A DNA stretch of 22,692 nucleotides, from NCBI GenBank assembly GCA_947564305.1, contig CANOBT010000091.1, positions 1-22,692 on the forward strand, given 5' to 3'. The notes under the pieces were generated by a model, which did not search any database, was not told the DNA's origin, and worked only from the letters and a program-made list of their open reading frames with translations. Below, piece by piece: positions 7,585 to 17,000 of this stretch. The stretch is from an uncultured Lachnospiraceae bacterium (GTDB taxonomy: Bacteria; Bacillota_A; Clostridia; Lachnospirales; Lachnospiraceae). A program made the translations under genes and the position numbers. Position 1 is the stretch's first letter. The number at the start of each line of letters is the position of its first letter.

Positions 7585-7601
7585 GCGGTAGTCAGAATTT
7601 G

Positions 7602-7650
7602 AAAATCCAGAGTATCCGGCACATCCCTTGTGCCGGATACTCTGGATTTT
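7602..7650. terminator. Bidirectional rho-independent terminator
   Basis: A perfect 21-bp stem (7602-7622 with 7630-7650) around a 7-nt loop, with As before and Ts after. It separates the convergent XRE gene (stop 7584) and histidine kinase gene (stop 7662) and can serve both. Confidence 0.95.
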
Positions 7651-7661
7651 TTCACCCGAAA

Positions 7662-10013
7662 TCACTGTTCCCGCAAAACTTCCGCAATCATCTTAAACAT
7701 TTTATCCGTATCAAGCGGTTTTGCAATATGTCCATTCATGCCTGATTCGGTGGCTTTGTCCCGGTCTTCTTTAAATGCATTTGCAGTCATCGCCAGAATC
7801 GGAATGGAAGCTTTTTTCTCATCCACGAATGCCCGGATAGACCTTGCAGCATTATATCCATCCATATTCGGCATCTGAATATCCATGAGAATCAGATCAT
7901 AATACCCTTCTTCCGATTTCAACAGCATATCAACACATTCCACTCCGTCTTTTGCCCGCTCTACAATACAGCCCTTATCAGTCAGGAGTTTCGTTGCAAT
8001 CATCGCATTAATGTCAATGTCCTCTGCCAGTAAAATACGTCTGCCTTCAAACAGTGTACGGTCCAGAGAGTCAATCTCCTCCTGTTTCTTTGTGGTAGGA
8101 GCTTTTCCAAGCCTGTGGGGGAGGCGGATGGTGACTTTTGTTCCTTCACCCTGCTGGCTTTCAATGGAAATCGTGCCCCGCATCAGTTCCACAAGATCTT
8201 TTACGATTGCAAGCCCCAGCCCGGTTCCCTGAATACCGCTGACGGTGGAGGTCCGTTCTCTGGAAAATGATTCATAGGCATGTGCCAAAAACTCATCGGA
8301 CATTCCGATTCCATTATCCTGGATGATTGTCTCCACAATGCAGGTATTGGGAGCATCTCCCGGCAGCTCTTTGAACGAAGCCATTAGCATACCGCCCTCA
8401 GGAGTATACTTTATGGCATTACTTACGATATTCAGGAATATCTGTGAGTAATGTGTTGTGTCTATGTAGAGGTAAGGATGTATCATATCCACATAGATGT
8501 CACATGAGAGATGTTTTTTCTTCAAATCGCTGTCAAATATGGTACACAGCTCATTGTATGTATCCTCGGCATTGACGAGATCTTCTTCTATTATGATTTT
8601 ATGATTTTCAATTCTGGACAATTCCAGAATATTATTGATCAGGTCCAGGAGCTGTTTGGAGGAAACATCAATATTTTTTAGGTATTCTTTCTGCATCTTA
8701 GGATCATCGGTTTCCAGAGCAAAATTTGTAAAGCCAAGAATCGCATTCATCGGGGTCCGGATGTCGTGCGACATATTAAATAGAAATTCAGATTTGGCTT
8801 TATTTGCAGCTTCAGCGCGTTCTACTGCAATTTCCAGTTGCTCCTGCTGCCTTTCAAGCTCTTCTTTTTGTCTTTCCAGCTCATCTTTCTGGCTTCTGAT
8901 TTTTTCACCCATCTCAAGTTTCGCAGTGGTCTGCAGCAGACTGTAAACCACACGATTGATATGTGCGCTTAATTCCAAAAACTCTTTGCTGTCTTTCACC
9001 TCCACCTTTGTCTGGAGATTACCGTTTTCAATGGAACGAAGATTTTCATTTATATGTCTGATCTGGTCAATGACTGTTTTGTTCATGCTATTTGTAACAG
9101 CAAAAACCAGAACAAAAGAGATTAAAAGCATTCCCGCCAACAGCAGAAGTTCATTGATAAAAATGGTCTGGACAGAGTCGATGACAGGTGTCGTCCATAC
9201 AATATAGTTGTCGCCAATCTTTTGAGACAGGCAGTGGGATAAGACGTGATCAGCTCTCGCATAGAATGAATGGTCTGACTCCAGATGTTTTTTTGGAAAG
9301 CCAATTTTAGCGATGTCTTCATCTACAGCAGAGTCAACTGTAGAACCAACCACTTTTTCTGTGTCTGGATTGATTGCATACAGGTCGTAGCCTACCCCGG
9401 TTCTGAGCAGAGAAAAAATGTAAGACAGCTCATTTTTCTCGGTAGCATGAAATACGTTGTCGGGAGCCATTCCAATTTGTACAATAAATTCGCCGTTTTC
9501 GCTCCAAAGGGCCGAATACTGAATTAGTTTACTCTCTGCGGTATTTGGCGTGATATCCTGTACAAGCTCCAGAGATTTATCGGTCAGCAGTGGTTTAAAA
9601 AAGCCGATTTGTTCACCGGAATCAAAAGAAAAACCGTAATATTCAGGATGCGTTCCGGCAACGATCACACCGTTGGAATCAAAGATATGAATTTCATCCA
9701 CTTCCAGATTTTTTGCAATCTTTCTCAATTCGTCGAGGTCGTTTGTTGCCGCGGGGTTATGCTCAAAGATATAGGCCGCGGTTCGTGCGTCATTCAGGCA
9801 CGTGGTCTCGTATTCTTTTAGGATACGTTCCAGCTCTCTGGAATTTTCCTCTAAAATCTGCTCAACTTGGCTGAATATTCGTAGAGCGTTCGAGCTGCTC
9901 GTCCGGCGTGCATTGAATATTTGTATTCCAGTTGATAAGAAAAGTATGATTACCACCATGAACAGAGTGATTTTTCTCATGTTTTTTACGATAATATTTT
10001 TTATGGTTAGCAT
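7662..10013 (-). CDS. Hybrid sensor histidine kinase/response regulator (783 aa)
   Basis: A membrane-bound two-component sensor. The start is placed at the ATG ending at 10013, which has GAAAGAAGG just upstream; the frame is open 22 codons further, without a ribosome site. Order of parts: TM1 (about 13-33); an extracytoplasmic Cache-like sensor (about 40-280); TM2 (about 285-310); a HAMP-like segment; a Glu/Gln-rich coiled coil; HisKA with [15 protein letters not shown] and phospho-acceptor H416; HATPase with N-box [15 protein letters not shown]1 DNGIGM and G2 GTGLGLAIV; a C-terminal receiver with [14 protein letters not shown] and phospho-acceptor D711. No response regulator with an output domain is adjacent, so it is an orphan, and the receiver may pass phosphate to an unlinked HPt or regulator. 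The ligand is unknown. Confidence 0.93.
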   Translation of the reverse strand: MLTIKNIIVKNMRKITLFMVVIILFLSTGIQIFNARRTSSSNALRIFSQVEQILEENSRELERILKEYETTCLNDARTAAYIFEHNPAATNDLDELRKIAKNLEVDEIHIFDSNGVIVAGTHPEYYGFSFDSGEQIGFFKPLLTDKSLELVQDITPNTAESKLIQYSALWSENGEFIVQIGMAPDNVFHATEKNELSYIFSLLRTGVGYDLYAINPDTEKVVGSTVDSAVDEDIAKIGFPKKHLESDHSFYARADHVLSHCLSQKIGDNYIVWTTPVIDSVQTIFINELLLLAGMLLISFVLVFAVTNSMNKTVIDQIRHINENLRSIENGNLQTKVEVKDSKEFLELSAHINRVVYSLLQTTAKLEMGEKIRSQKDELERQKEELERQQEQLEIAVERAEAANKAKSEFLFNMSHDIRTPMNAILGFTNFALETDDPKMQKEYLKNIDVSSKQLLDLINNILELSRIENHKIIIEEDLVNAEDTYNELCTIFDSDLKKKHLSCDIYVDMIHPYLYIDTTHYSQIFLNIVSNAIKYTPEGGMLMASFKELPGDAPNTCIVETIIQDNGIGMSDEFLAHAYESFSRERTSTVSGIQGTGLGLAIVKDLVELMRGTISIESQQGEGTKVTIRLPHRLGKAPTTKKQEEIDSLDRTLFEGRRILLAEDIDINAMIATKLLTDKGCIVERAKDGVECVDMLLKSEEGYYDLILMDIQMPNMDGYNAARSIRAFVDEKKASIPILAMTANAFKEDRDKATESGMNGHIAKPLDTDKMFKMIAEVLREQ

Positions 10014-10148
10014 AAAAGACACCTTCTTTCCTATGCATACGCTATGTTGCTGTCCACGGGGCTGCGCACTCCGAAGCAAGCCAATAAAGCTGAAATTTTG
10101 TTGTGCAAATTGCTGTAAATTTTCTGTTAAGTACTTTTCCTGTTATCA

Positions 10149-10177
10149 ATTATATACTATACTACTGTTTTTGACAA
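10149..10177 (-). promoter_or_regulatory. Sigma-A promoter of the hybrid histidine kinase
   Basis: Read on the minus strand: -35 TTGTCA (complement of 10172-10177), 17-nt spacer, -10 TATAAT (complement of 10149-10154). The distance to the ATG at 10013 is about 130 nt. Confidence 0.75.
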
Positions 10178-10273
10178 GCAATTTGGGCTTGGAATGAATT
10201 CCGGAAGGTCCTTTAGAATTCGGGATAAATGTATCGCTTTTTTACTGCCTCTGGGTGGATATCCTGGTTTTGC

Positions 10274-10302
10274 TTGCGTCAAAAGTCGATTTATGTTTTA
10301 AT
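10274..10302 (+). promoter_or_regulatory. Candidate promoter of the jetABC operon
   Basis: TTGCGT (10274-10279), 17-nt spacer, TTTAAT (10297-10302). The match is moderate. It is the best-spaced candidate before jetA, whose ribosome site AAGGAG lies at 10360-10365. Confidence 0.4.
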
Positions 10303-10371
10303 CTATATATTGAAGAGGGGAATAAAAAAACGTGAACATTATTTGTTTTCGTATATATTAAGGAGTGTTCG

Positions 10372-11682
10372 ATGAATCTGTTCAGCAAAATACCAAGAGA
10401 ATTTTATAAACTTTTTGCAAGTAAATATGTCGATTACTACCAACGTTTTCTCGTGGCAATCTACGAAGAGTCCGGCAAATCTTACTCTCTGCTCGGCCTT
10501 ACAGAGCGGGAGTGCTGTATGATTATGAATGAGCAGATTGCGGCGGAGACTTTAGATTGGAGTGAAGAGCAGTTTGACGAGGAGGGGGAGCTTCTGACCA
10601 GGAGCAATATGGCCTCCATCTGTCTGAGACATCTGGAAGACTGGGGCTGGCTTATGAGGGATTATGATGAAGTCCTGGACAGCTATGTAGTATCCTTTCC
10701 GGAGTACAGCCAGTTATTTGTAGAACTGTTCCGCCGCCTGTACAGCGAGGACAACACACGGGAGCGGGAGAGTGTACTGGCGGTTTACAGCTATTTATAT
10801 ACCTATAGTTCAGATAAGGAAAAAAATAATGAGATTTTAAAAAGCGCGCTTGGCGCTTCCCGTTCTCTGCTGCAGATGCTTTCCAATATGCAGGAGGGAA
10901 TGAGAGGATATTTTGACGAGTTGTCCAGGCAGAGAAGCTTTCTTGGCATCCAGGAAGTGTTGGTAAAGGAAATGAATAATAACGAAAGTAAGAAATATGC
11001 AATTCTTACGACCACGGACAGCTTTTATCGCTATAAGGAAGCGGTCAAGGAATTGCTTGATCAGAATTTGAGTGAGAATGAAGGCAGCGATGAAGCAATG
11101 GCCATCCTCTGTCAGATTGAACGGGAATTTGATGCAATTGAGCGCAGATACAATAAGCTGATTGAGCAGAAAACCTTGTTTGCCAGCAGGGCAGCCGCAA
11201 GAATCCGCTATATTTTCATGGAGGGCGCGATGGAGGAAGACCCTGCGGCAGCATTGGTGAATGTTTTGAAGAAGAGTAAGAATCGTGAGAAAATCCTGCA
11301 GAAGCTTTCTGACAGGATGCAGTTGACAGAGCCCTTCCGGGTAATCACAGGGCAAAGTCTGTCACGGCGCAGGAATATGGAAAAATCAGAGTTTACTCCC
11401 GAGGCGGTGATTCCAACTGTCGGACAGGCGGAACTGGATGAATTTGTGCTGAAGCCTCTTTATACCAGACAGGAGATTACGGAGTTCTATAGAAAAAATG
11501 AACAGGATGGAACTTTTACGGTAACGGAAGATACGGTGCAATCTATGGAGGACTTGGAAAAATTATTTTTTGTGTGGCAGGATGCGGTGGAAATCGCGGA
11601 CGATACCAGGAAGATTTCCCTGGGGCAGGACTTAGAGAATGATGAGGGTTTGCGCTTTTCAAAACTTATGATTCAGAAGTGA
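10372..11682 (+). CDS. jetA: Wadjet protein JetA (DUF5716-like, kleisin role)
   Basis: A 436-aa soluble protein recognised as the DUF5716/JetA component of a Wadjet SMC complex. Stretches such as GIQEVLVKEMNNNESKKYAI and LTTTDSFYRYKEAVKELLDQ are characteristic of this family in clostridia. In Wadjet complexes JetA is the kleisin (MukF/MksF-like) that bridges the JetC ATPase heads and recruits JetB dimers; the complex extrudes DNA loops and selects small circular plasmids for cleavage. The start ATG 10372 has AAGGAG 6 nt upstream. The N-terminal half is probably winged-helix and the middle helical. It is the first gene of a tight operon, with jetB beginning 48 bp later. I think the DUF5716 form belongs to the type II group of Wadjet systems, with moderate certainty. 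Confidence 0.85.
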   Translation: MNLFSKIPREFYKLFASKYVDYYQRFLVAIYEESGKSYSLLGLTERECCMIMNEQIAAETLDWSEEQFDEEGELLTRSNMASICLRHLEDWGWLMRDYDEVLDSYVVSFPEYSQLFVELFRRLYSEDNTRERESVLAVYSYLYTYSSDKEKNNEILKSALGASRSLLQMLSNMQEGMRGYFDELSRQRSFLGIQEVLVKEMNNNESKKYAILTTTDSFYRYKEAVKELLDQNLSENEGSDEAMAILCQIEREFDAIERRYNKLIEQKTLFASRAAARIRYIFMEGAMEEDPAAALVNVLKKSKNREKILQKLSDRMQLTEPFRVITGQSLSRRRNMEKSEFTPEAVIPTVGQAELDEFVLKPLYTRQEITEFYRKNEQDGTFTVTEDTVQSMEDLEKLFFVWQDAVEIADDTRKISLGQDLENDEGLRFSKLMIQK

Positions 11683-11730
11683 AAACAATTTTTTAGTAAG
11701 CAATATTTTATTATAGAAAGGAACCTGCTT

Positions 11731-12369
11731 ATGATTGCATATATGGAAGAACTGTCTCTGACTGAGGCAGAAAAATTGAAAAAGACGATTTCCAGACTGT
11801 TCCGGCAGACTTGCATTTTACAGATGAGATACGACCCCGTGACATTGGCTCCCCGTGATAACCCCGATTATGAAACTTGTATCCGACACAAGGAATTTAT
11901 CGAAAATTATCTTTCCGTGCTGGGGTGTGAATTGGAGCATGATCCCCAGGAGCATATTTTTCGCTTGAGAGGGGAAGGCGCAGAGACAGAAAGAATCGGT
12001 CAGACGGCAACCATGATCATCCTGCTTGTAAGGATGATCTACCGGGATAAGATTCTAGGGGAAGGGCTTCATGCGACGGTCACGAATCTGAAAGAAATCC
12101 GGGAATACGGAGCCAATACCGGACTTCTGGATCGGAAAATGACTGCTGCAGAATGGAAGGATGCACTCTATCTGATGAGCAGGCATCAGATGATTGAGCT
12201 TCCAGGCTCTGTTCAGGATGTGAGGGATGAAACACCGATTTACTTATACAGTACGATTCTTCTCTATATAAGCGCAGCGGATATGAATGAGCTGATAGAG
12301 GAGTATGCAAAGGAGATGACAGAAGATGAAGCAATCCAAGAAATTATTCCGGCGGATGCTGCTCAATAA
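11731..12369 (+). CDS. jetB: Wadjet protein JetB (DUF4194-like, KITE subunit)
   Basis: A 212-aa acidic soluble protein in the position and size range of JetB/DUF4194, the MukE/MksE-like KITE protein (tandem winged helix) that binds the JetA kleisin. LSLTEAEKLKKTISRLFRQT followed by a short first domain, and QTATMIILLVRMIYRDKILG, fit the family. The call rests on these segments and on the genes either side. The start ATG 11731 has GAAAGGA 8 nt upstream. The last 44 bp overlap the beginning of jetC in another frame, so the two are translationally coupled. Confidence 0.83.
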   Translation: MIAYMEELSLTEAEKLKKTISRLFRQTCILQMRYDPVTLAPRDNPDYETCIRHKEFIENYLSVLGCELEHDPQEHIFRLRGEGAETERIGQTATMIILLVRMIYRDKILGEGLHATVTNLKEIREYGANTGLLDRKMTAAEWKDALYLMSRHQMIELPGSVQDVRDETPIYLYSTILLYISAADMNELIEEYAKEMTEDEAIQEIIPADAAQ

Positions 12370-15300
12370 CTGGGGAGGCATCAGCCATAAAGTCATGGAA
12401 TTTCATGAATATGTGAATCTGTTCAGCGGCAAGAGCGGCTCCGGAAAATCGACAGTGATGGACGCCATTCAGGTGATACTATACGGCAGCGTATCGGCTG
12501 CTTTTTTAAATAAGGCGGCAGATGACGCTAAAAACAGGAGAAGTGTACTCAGTTACTTACGCGGGGCGCAGAAGGATGGAACTGCGAACCGTGAAAATGT
12601 AGATTTCTGTTCCCAGATTGTGTTGGAAATTTTTGATACGGGAAGTAAAATCACCACCTGCATCGGCGCTGTCTTTGAGGTGGGGAAACAGGATACGGAA
12701 TTAAAGAAGTACCATTTTTTCAGCCATTCTGGTCCCATACCTGAGGATGGATATCTGGCAGAAAGGAGGATTCCTTACACCACGTCACAATTGAGAACAT
12801 TGATTGAGACACGCAGCCGATCGGAGGATAACAGAGGACGGGTGGAGGTGAACCGGATCTATCCGTCCAGGGAGGCATATCTGAATATGTTATATGATTC
12901 TATTTTGGGATATATTGATCCGGGACGTCTGATGACGATGGAAAAAAGTGCCATTGCACTTCGGATGGCAGACGGGACCGGACAGTTTATTAAGGATTAT
13001 ATGTTCCCAAAGAGCAAGGAGGATACGGTTTCTGCACTCAGCGCCCAGTTGGGGGCTTATCGTGAGATTAAGGAAAAGATAGATGACCTGGAGCGCCGGA
13101 TAGAGATGTTGGATGAGGTGTCCAAAGTAAATCAGGAGTTGGTTCGGACCAGGGCGGACAAGGTGCGGACAGAGGCTGTCTTACGGATTGTGGATATGGA
13201 GAGCTGTAAAATCCGTCTGGAGGCAAAGAAATCGGATTTCGAGCACATTTCGGCTAAAATCTCCGAATTGGAGGAGAAGTATAAGATTCTGGATACAGAG
13301 AAAAAAGAGAAGACAGAGGAATTGATTGAAGTAAAGGCCGAGCTGCATTCCGGTGATTATGGCGTAAAAAAGAAGGAAATGGAAGAACTGTCTGCCACCA
13401 TTCGCCTTCTCCAGGGAAATTCCAGGCAGTGGCGGGAAATCCTGAATGGTTTGAAAGAATGGGAGATGGATGAGGATATCAGTGGTTACATCAGTAATCC
13501 TACACTGCAATGCCTGGAGGAGATTGTGGAAGGAGACGTATCAGAGACCGCCTTAGACAAGCTGCGGGCTGGGATTCAAAACGCACTGGAGATGATACAA
13601 GAAGAACTGGCAGATTTGAATGAAAGTATCCGCAGCACAGCAAAGGAATTGAACGAGAAAAAGGAGATGGCGGAGGATTTAAAAAATGATAGAAAGCCTT
13701 ACCGGAAAGCATTAAAAAGTGCCAGGGCGCAGCTGCAAAGTGAACTCTCCAGCCAATATGGACGTACAATTCATGTGGAAATATTTGGTGATTTGTTTGA
13801 TATTACGGATGAGAAATGGAAAAATGCTATTGAGGGCAGGTTAGGGCGTATCAAACACAGCCTTGTGACGGAACCTCAGTATGCATTGGATGCCGCAAAG
13901 ACTTTCCGAAGAATGAAACGAAAAGAATATGAAGAGGTCGATTTCATCAATACGGCGGCAGTCAAGAGAGATGCACCGAGGGCGGAGGCCGGAACTTTAT
14001 ATGACGCGGTGAGAGCAGATGAGCCTTATGTGGATTTGTGCCTGAAGCGATATCTGGGAAGAATCCGTCAATGCGAAACCGTGGAGGAATTACATTCGGT
14101 ACGGGATGGGGTGACGCCAGACTGTTTTTCCTACAGTAATTATATTTTCCGTCATTTGCGGGAGGACGATTATCTACGTTATGCATGTATCGGGACCAAG
14201 GTATCCAAGGCAAGGCTCAAGGAATTAGAAGAGGAAATCTATGATTTGGAACAGAGTCAGATTGCGGATTCTCAGATGCGGGATACTTTGAACCGTGCAG
14301 GACGATTTGAACAGTTAAATCAGAATACAGAGCAGCTTATGCGCCTTTCACAAGCCTCGAAGGAATTGGAGATTTATCTGGAGAAGCAGGACCAGATATC
14401 CAGAGAACTTCAAAAGTTAGAGGACGGGACCTTGACTTCGCAGTTAAAGGAGCGAAGGGAAAAGCTTGAGCAGGAGATTGACAAGCTTGCCCGGACACAA
14501 GAGCAGGTGAACCAGGAACGAATCAGACGTGAGGGGGATTGCCGCGCTGCGGGAAAGGAGCTGCGAGATTTTCAAGAAAAGCTTTCTATCCTGCAGGAAG
14601 GATTTTGCCCGGATGAGGTTTTGCTTGAAGAAGTCAAGGAGAATTTGGGTGTGCACACAGAAGCTGCTTACCGAAGAAAACAGCATGAATTAGTCCTTCA
14701 TCTTACAGAGCAGGAAAGCCAGAAGGAGGAACAGAGGATTCTGGCGCGTAACCGGTTCAACAGAGAATATCCGGCCTATGGATTTTCAGGGGTGGAGCAC
14801 GAGAATGATGAATATGATAAACTGTTGGAAAATCTGAAGCAGGACCATGAGCCGAAGTATAAAGAAGAATTTGAGAAACAGTACCGTATGGTTTATCGGT
14901 CCCTTCGGGAAAATGTGATTGCCACGATTCATAGCGATATTAAGGCGGCGTACCGGCATAAACGGGAAATTAACCGCATGCTGTCTCAAATTCGTTTTTC
15001 GGACAGCACCTACCAGATTGATATTCTTCCGGCCCAGAATGAGAACGGGCAGTTTTATGAAATGCTGATGGCGTCGGAGCTTGACAGCAAAGTTTTGAAT
15101 CATGACGGATTTGAAGGGCAGCTTAGCCTTGGAGAAGATTCATTTTTTGAAAAATATGAAGCCCAGATTCAGAGACTTACGGAGAAATTCATGCCGCTGA
15201 AGAGTACGGACGGTGAAAAGCAGTCTCTCCACAGGCAGGAAATGGAACAGTATGCCGACTACCGCAATTATCTGACTTTCAGTATGTATGAGCGGGTCGA

Positions 15301-15697
15301 GGATGCCGAGGGGAATGTGAAGAAAAATGCGGTGGATGAAATGGCAGGGAGAGATTCCGGCGGAGAAGGGCAGAATCCCAAGTATGTGGCGCTTTTGGCT
15401 GGGTTTGCCATGCTTTATATGCAGCAGAGCAACCGGGACTCCAAAATACGTCTCGTGCTTTTGGATGAAGCATTTTCCAAGATGGATAAAGAGCGCAGCG
15501 AGGTATGCCTGCGCTATGCAAGAGAGTTGGAACTGCAGTTGATTGTCTGTGTGCCGGATGAACGCCTGCAGTCGTTGATTCGCAATGTAGACAGTGTGTA
15601 TGGGTTCCGCAGGCATCAGAATCAGATTTCTATGATGCATATTGATAAAGGGGATTATCTGGAGATGATGGAAGGACATAAATCAGACAGTGCTTGA
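12326..15697 (+). CDS. jetC: Wadjet protein JetC (SMC/MukB-like ATPase)
   Basis: A 1123-aa SMC-type ATPase, full length for JetC. The N-terminal head has Walker A GKSGSGKST (35-43). Long heptad-rich coiled coils flank a hinge region at about 480-620. The C-terminal head has a signature-type motif DSGGEGQ (1010-1016) and Walker B LVLLDEAFSKMD with D1047-E1048. In the Wadjet complex JetC dimerises at the hinge and uses ATP to extrude DNA loops. ATG 12326 lies inside jetB with AAGGAG 10 nt upstream. All catalytic motifs look intact, and the C terminus (HRN-type tail after the D-loop, then GHKSDSA) seems natural rather than cut. The next gene is convergent with only 4 bp between stop codons, and no jetD follows. 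Confidence 0.92.
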   Translation: MKQSKKLFRRMLLNNWGGISHKVMEFHEYVNLFSGKSGSGKSTVMDAIQVILYGSVSAAFLNKAADDAKNRRSVLSYLRGAQKDGTANRENVDFCSQIVLEIFDTGSKITTCIGAVFEVGKQDTELKKYHFFSHSGPIPEDGYLAERRIPYTTSQLRTLIETRSRSEDNRGRVEVNRIYPSREAYLNMLYDSILGYIDPGRLMTMEKSAIALRMADGTGQFIKDYMFPKSKEDTVSALSAQLGAYREIKEKIDDLERRIEMLDEVSKVNQELVRTRADKVRTEAVLRIVDMESCKIRLEAKKSDFEHISAKISELEEKYKILDTEKKEKTEELIEVKAELHSGDYGVKKKEMEELSATIRLLQGNSRQWREILNGLKEWEMDEDISGYISNPTLQCLEEIVEGDVSETALDKLRAGIQNALEMIQEELADLNESIRSTAKELNEKKEMAEDLKNDRKPYRKALKSARAQLQSELSSQYGRTIHVEIFGDLFDITDEKWKNAIEGRLGRIKHSLVTEPQYALDAAKTFRRMKRKEYEEVDFINTAAVKRDAPRAEAGTLYDAVRADEPYVDLCLKRYLGRIRQCETVEELHSVRDGVTPDCFSYSNYIFRHLREDDYLRYACIGTKVSKARLKELEEEIYDLEQSQIADSQMRDTLNRAGRFEQLNQNTEQLMRLSQASKELEIYLEKQDQISRELQKLEDGTLTSQLKERREKLEQEIDKLARTQEQVNQERIRREGDCRAAGKELRDFQEKLSILQEGFCPDEVLLEEVKENLGVHTEAAYRRKQHELVLHLTEQESQKEEQRILARNRFNREYPAYGFSGVEHENDEYDKLLENLKQDHEPKYKEEFEKQYRMVYRSLRENVIATIHSDIKAAYRHKREINRMLSQIRFSDSTYQIDILPAQNENGQFYEMLMASELDSKVLNHDGFEGQLSLGEDSFFEKYEAQIQRLTEKFMPLKSTDGEKQSLHRQEMEQYADYRNYLTFSMYERVEDAEGNVKKNAVDEMAGRDSGGEGQNPKYVALLAGFAMLYMQQSNRDSKIRLVLLDEAFSKMDKERSEVCLRYARELELQLIVCVPDERLQSLIRNVDSVYGFRRHQNQISMMHIDKGDYLEMMEGHKSDSA

Positions 15698-15701
15698 CAA
15701 T

Positions 15702-16787
15702 TTATGGAACGCCCTCTGTGGTACTATTCCCAGCAGGCGCCTGCATCTCCTTACGATATTCCCCAGGCGTCACCCCATATTTTTTACGAAAAAGTTTATA
15801 AAAATGAGTCCGGTTTGTAAGTCCGAGCTGCGCTTCAATGGCAGAGATGGAAAGCTTCGTTTCTGCCAGAAGATGCGCGGCTTTTTTCATGGTAAATGTC
15901 AATCCATAATCGTAGAGGCACATGCCCGTATATTTGTTGACAATAGTATTCATATAATTACCGCTGTAGCACAGGGCCTTTTCCAGGTCTGAGCGGGACA
16001 TGCGGCCGTCGGTGTCTTCCATAAGGTGTCCGATGCGTGAGAACAAAAGCAGGTCGGAACTGGAATTGAGCTTCACACTGCTGATGTGATAAAATTCCCT
16101 GGTATCCAGATAATAGAATAACTGGCAGATCAAACCTTTCAGTAAAAATGTGGAGCCAAATGTGGGAAACATCATGGTGTGGATCAGACGGTCCGCAAAC
16201 CGATGCAGAACGGAGATATTTTTCCGATTTTGGTAAACCGGAAGAAAGTCCAGATAATTTTTTCCTTTTTCTAATTCAATATTGTCAGCCATAAACTGAA
16301 GGATGGAATTTTCCAGGGCTGTTTCCTCCTGGTAATAAGCCATCCGATGTGATTCCAGCAATTCTTTGATGAAATTTACAGACAGGCCGATGAAAAGAAG
16401 CCTGGCCTTTCCAATATATTTTTCCACATGAAATACATTCTGATTGATCAGGCAGCAGGTGCCTGCGGGATAGAGGTAGTCTTTGTTTTCCAGCCTTTGT
16501 GTAATGCTGCCCTCTAAAACGAGCACCAGTTCAAAAAAGGCATGCTGGTGCAGAGAGCGGGAATTGAATGTATGAAAATCCGACACAATATAGGAAGAAT
16601 AGAAATAATCCTTGTCCGGCGATACAGACAGCACGTTGTAATAATCCTCATCGGAAAGCCCGCTGCAGTATGTCAGGGTAAATTGTATCGGTGCAGACAT
16701 ATCATAATAGGAATTGATGGAACTGTTTGTATCATGGATTTCTAAAATATTGCTTTCCTTCCCGGAGCGTATGATTTTGCCTTTCAT
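15702..16787 (-). CDS. AraC-family transcriptional regulator
   Basis: A 361-aa protein. Residues about 65-150 form an AraC-type cupin sensing domain (LHQHAFFELVLVLEGSITQR, then YPAGTCCLINQNVFHVEKYI). The last 100 residues form the double helix-turn-helix (NYMNTIVNKYTGMCLYDYGL, LSISAIEAQLGLTNRTHFYK, then FRKKYGVTPGEYRKEM), the standard AraC/XylS signature. The start has AAAGGAG 6 nt upstream. It is divergent from the GPH transporter and GH2 glycosidase genes, so it probably activates them in response to their sugar substrate or a breakdown product; the inverted repeats at 16867-16910 are the obvious sites. Its stop lies 4 bp from the jetC stop. Confidence 0.92.
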   Translation of the reverse strand: MKGKIIRSGKESNILEIHDTNSSINSYYDMSAPIQFTLTYCSGLSDEDYYNVLSVSPDKDYFYSSYIVSDFHTFNSRSLHQHAFFELVLVLEGSITQRLENKDYLYPAGTCCLINQNVFHVEKYIGKARLLFIGLSVNFIKELLESHRMAYYQEETALENSILQFMADNIELEKGKNYLDFLPVYQNRKNISVLHRFADRLIHTMMFPTFGSTFLLKGLICQLFYYLDTREFYHISSVKLNSSSDLLLFSRIGHLMEDTDGRMSRSDLEKALCYSGNYMNTIVNKYTGMCLYDYGLTFTMKKAAHLLAETKLSISAIEAQLGLTNRTHFYKLFRKKYGVTPGEYRKEMQAPAGNSTTEGVP

Positions 16788-16866
16788 GGGTTCTCCTTTT
16801 ATCTATGCGTGAGAAACGGTAATAAAATTTTCTGATAGTTCTTAAATGTTGGTTTATCCATCCACG

Positions 16867-16910
16867 GATATGACACCAAAAATACTGTCATATCAATGTC
16901 GGTGACATTG
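16867..16910 (+). promoter_or_regulatory. Paired inverted repeats, candidate AraC-regulator operator
   Basis: Two adjacent exact inverted repeats: GATATGACA (16867-16875) with TGTCATATC (16886-16894), 10-nt spacer, and CAATGTC (16894-16900) with GACATTG (16904-16910), 3-nt loop. They abut the -35 box of the transporter promoter, where an activator of this family would bind. Confidence 0.55.
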
Positions 16911-16936
16911 CTGGTTTTGTTAAAATTTGCTAAAAT
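16908..16936 (+). promoter_or_regulatory. Promoter of the GPH transporter-GH2 operon
   Basis: TTGCTG (16908-16913), 17-nt spacer, TAAAAT (16931-16936). The imperfect hexamers suit an activator-dependent promoter. Confidence 0.55.
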
Positions 16937-17000
16937 TTAACCATTCCAAGATAAAGTATATACATTATCGCTAAAAAAGTAAAGGAGAAAAAATGTTATT

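Larger units (their letters stand above)
10014..10371. other. Divergent intergenic region between the kinase and jetA
   Basis: 358 bp without a gene. It holds the kinase promoter (minus strand, 10149-10177), a weaker candidate jetA promoter (10274-10302) and the jetA ribosome site. The transcribed kinase leader is about 130 nt; I see no known riboswitch in it. Confidence 0.7.

Noticed and set aside
10014..10079. 22-codon N-terminal extension of the hybrid kinase
   Set aside because: The internal ATG at 10013 has a good ribosome site and begins directly before the first membrane segment; the extension has neither.
10014..10148. Riboswitch in the kinase leader
   Set aside because: I looked for a cyclic-di-GMP or other known aptamer pattern and found no matching conserved core.
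13962..14213. Minus-strand frames inside jetC and elsewhere (for example 15140-15679, 10837-11355)
   Set aside because: These are shadows of strongly coding plus-strand genes, with no family motifs and no ribosome sites of their own.
15690..15992. Plus-strand frame after jetC as a possible jetD remnant (starts GTG, LDNLWNAL...)
   Set aside because: Only a few residues vaguely resemble a JetD N terminus. The rest is antisense to the well-supported AraC helix-turn-helix region, and no ribosome site is seen.
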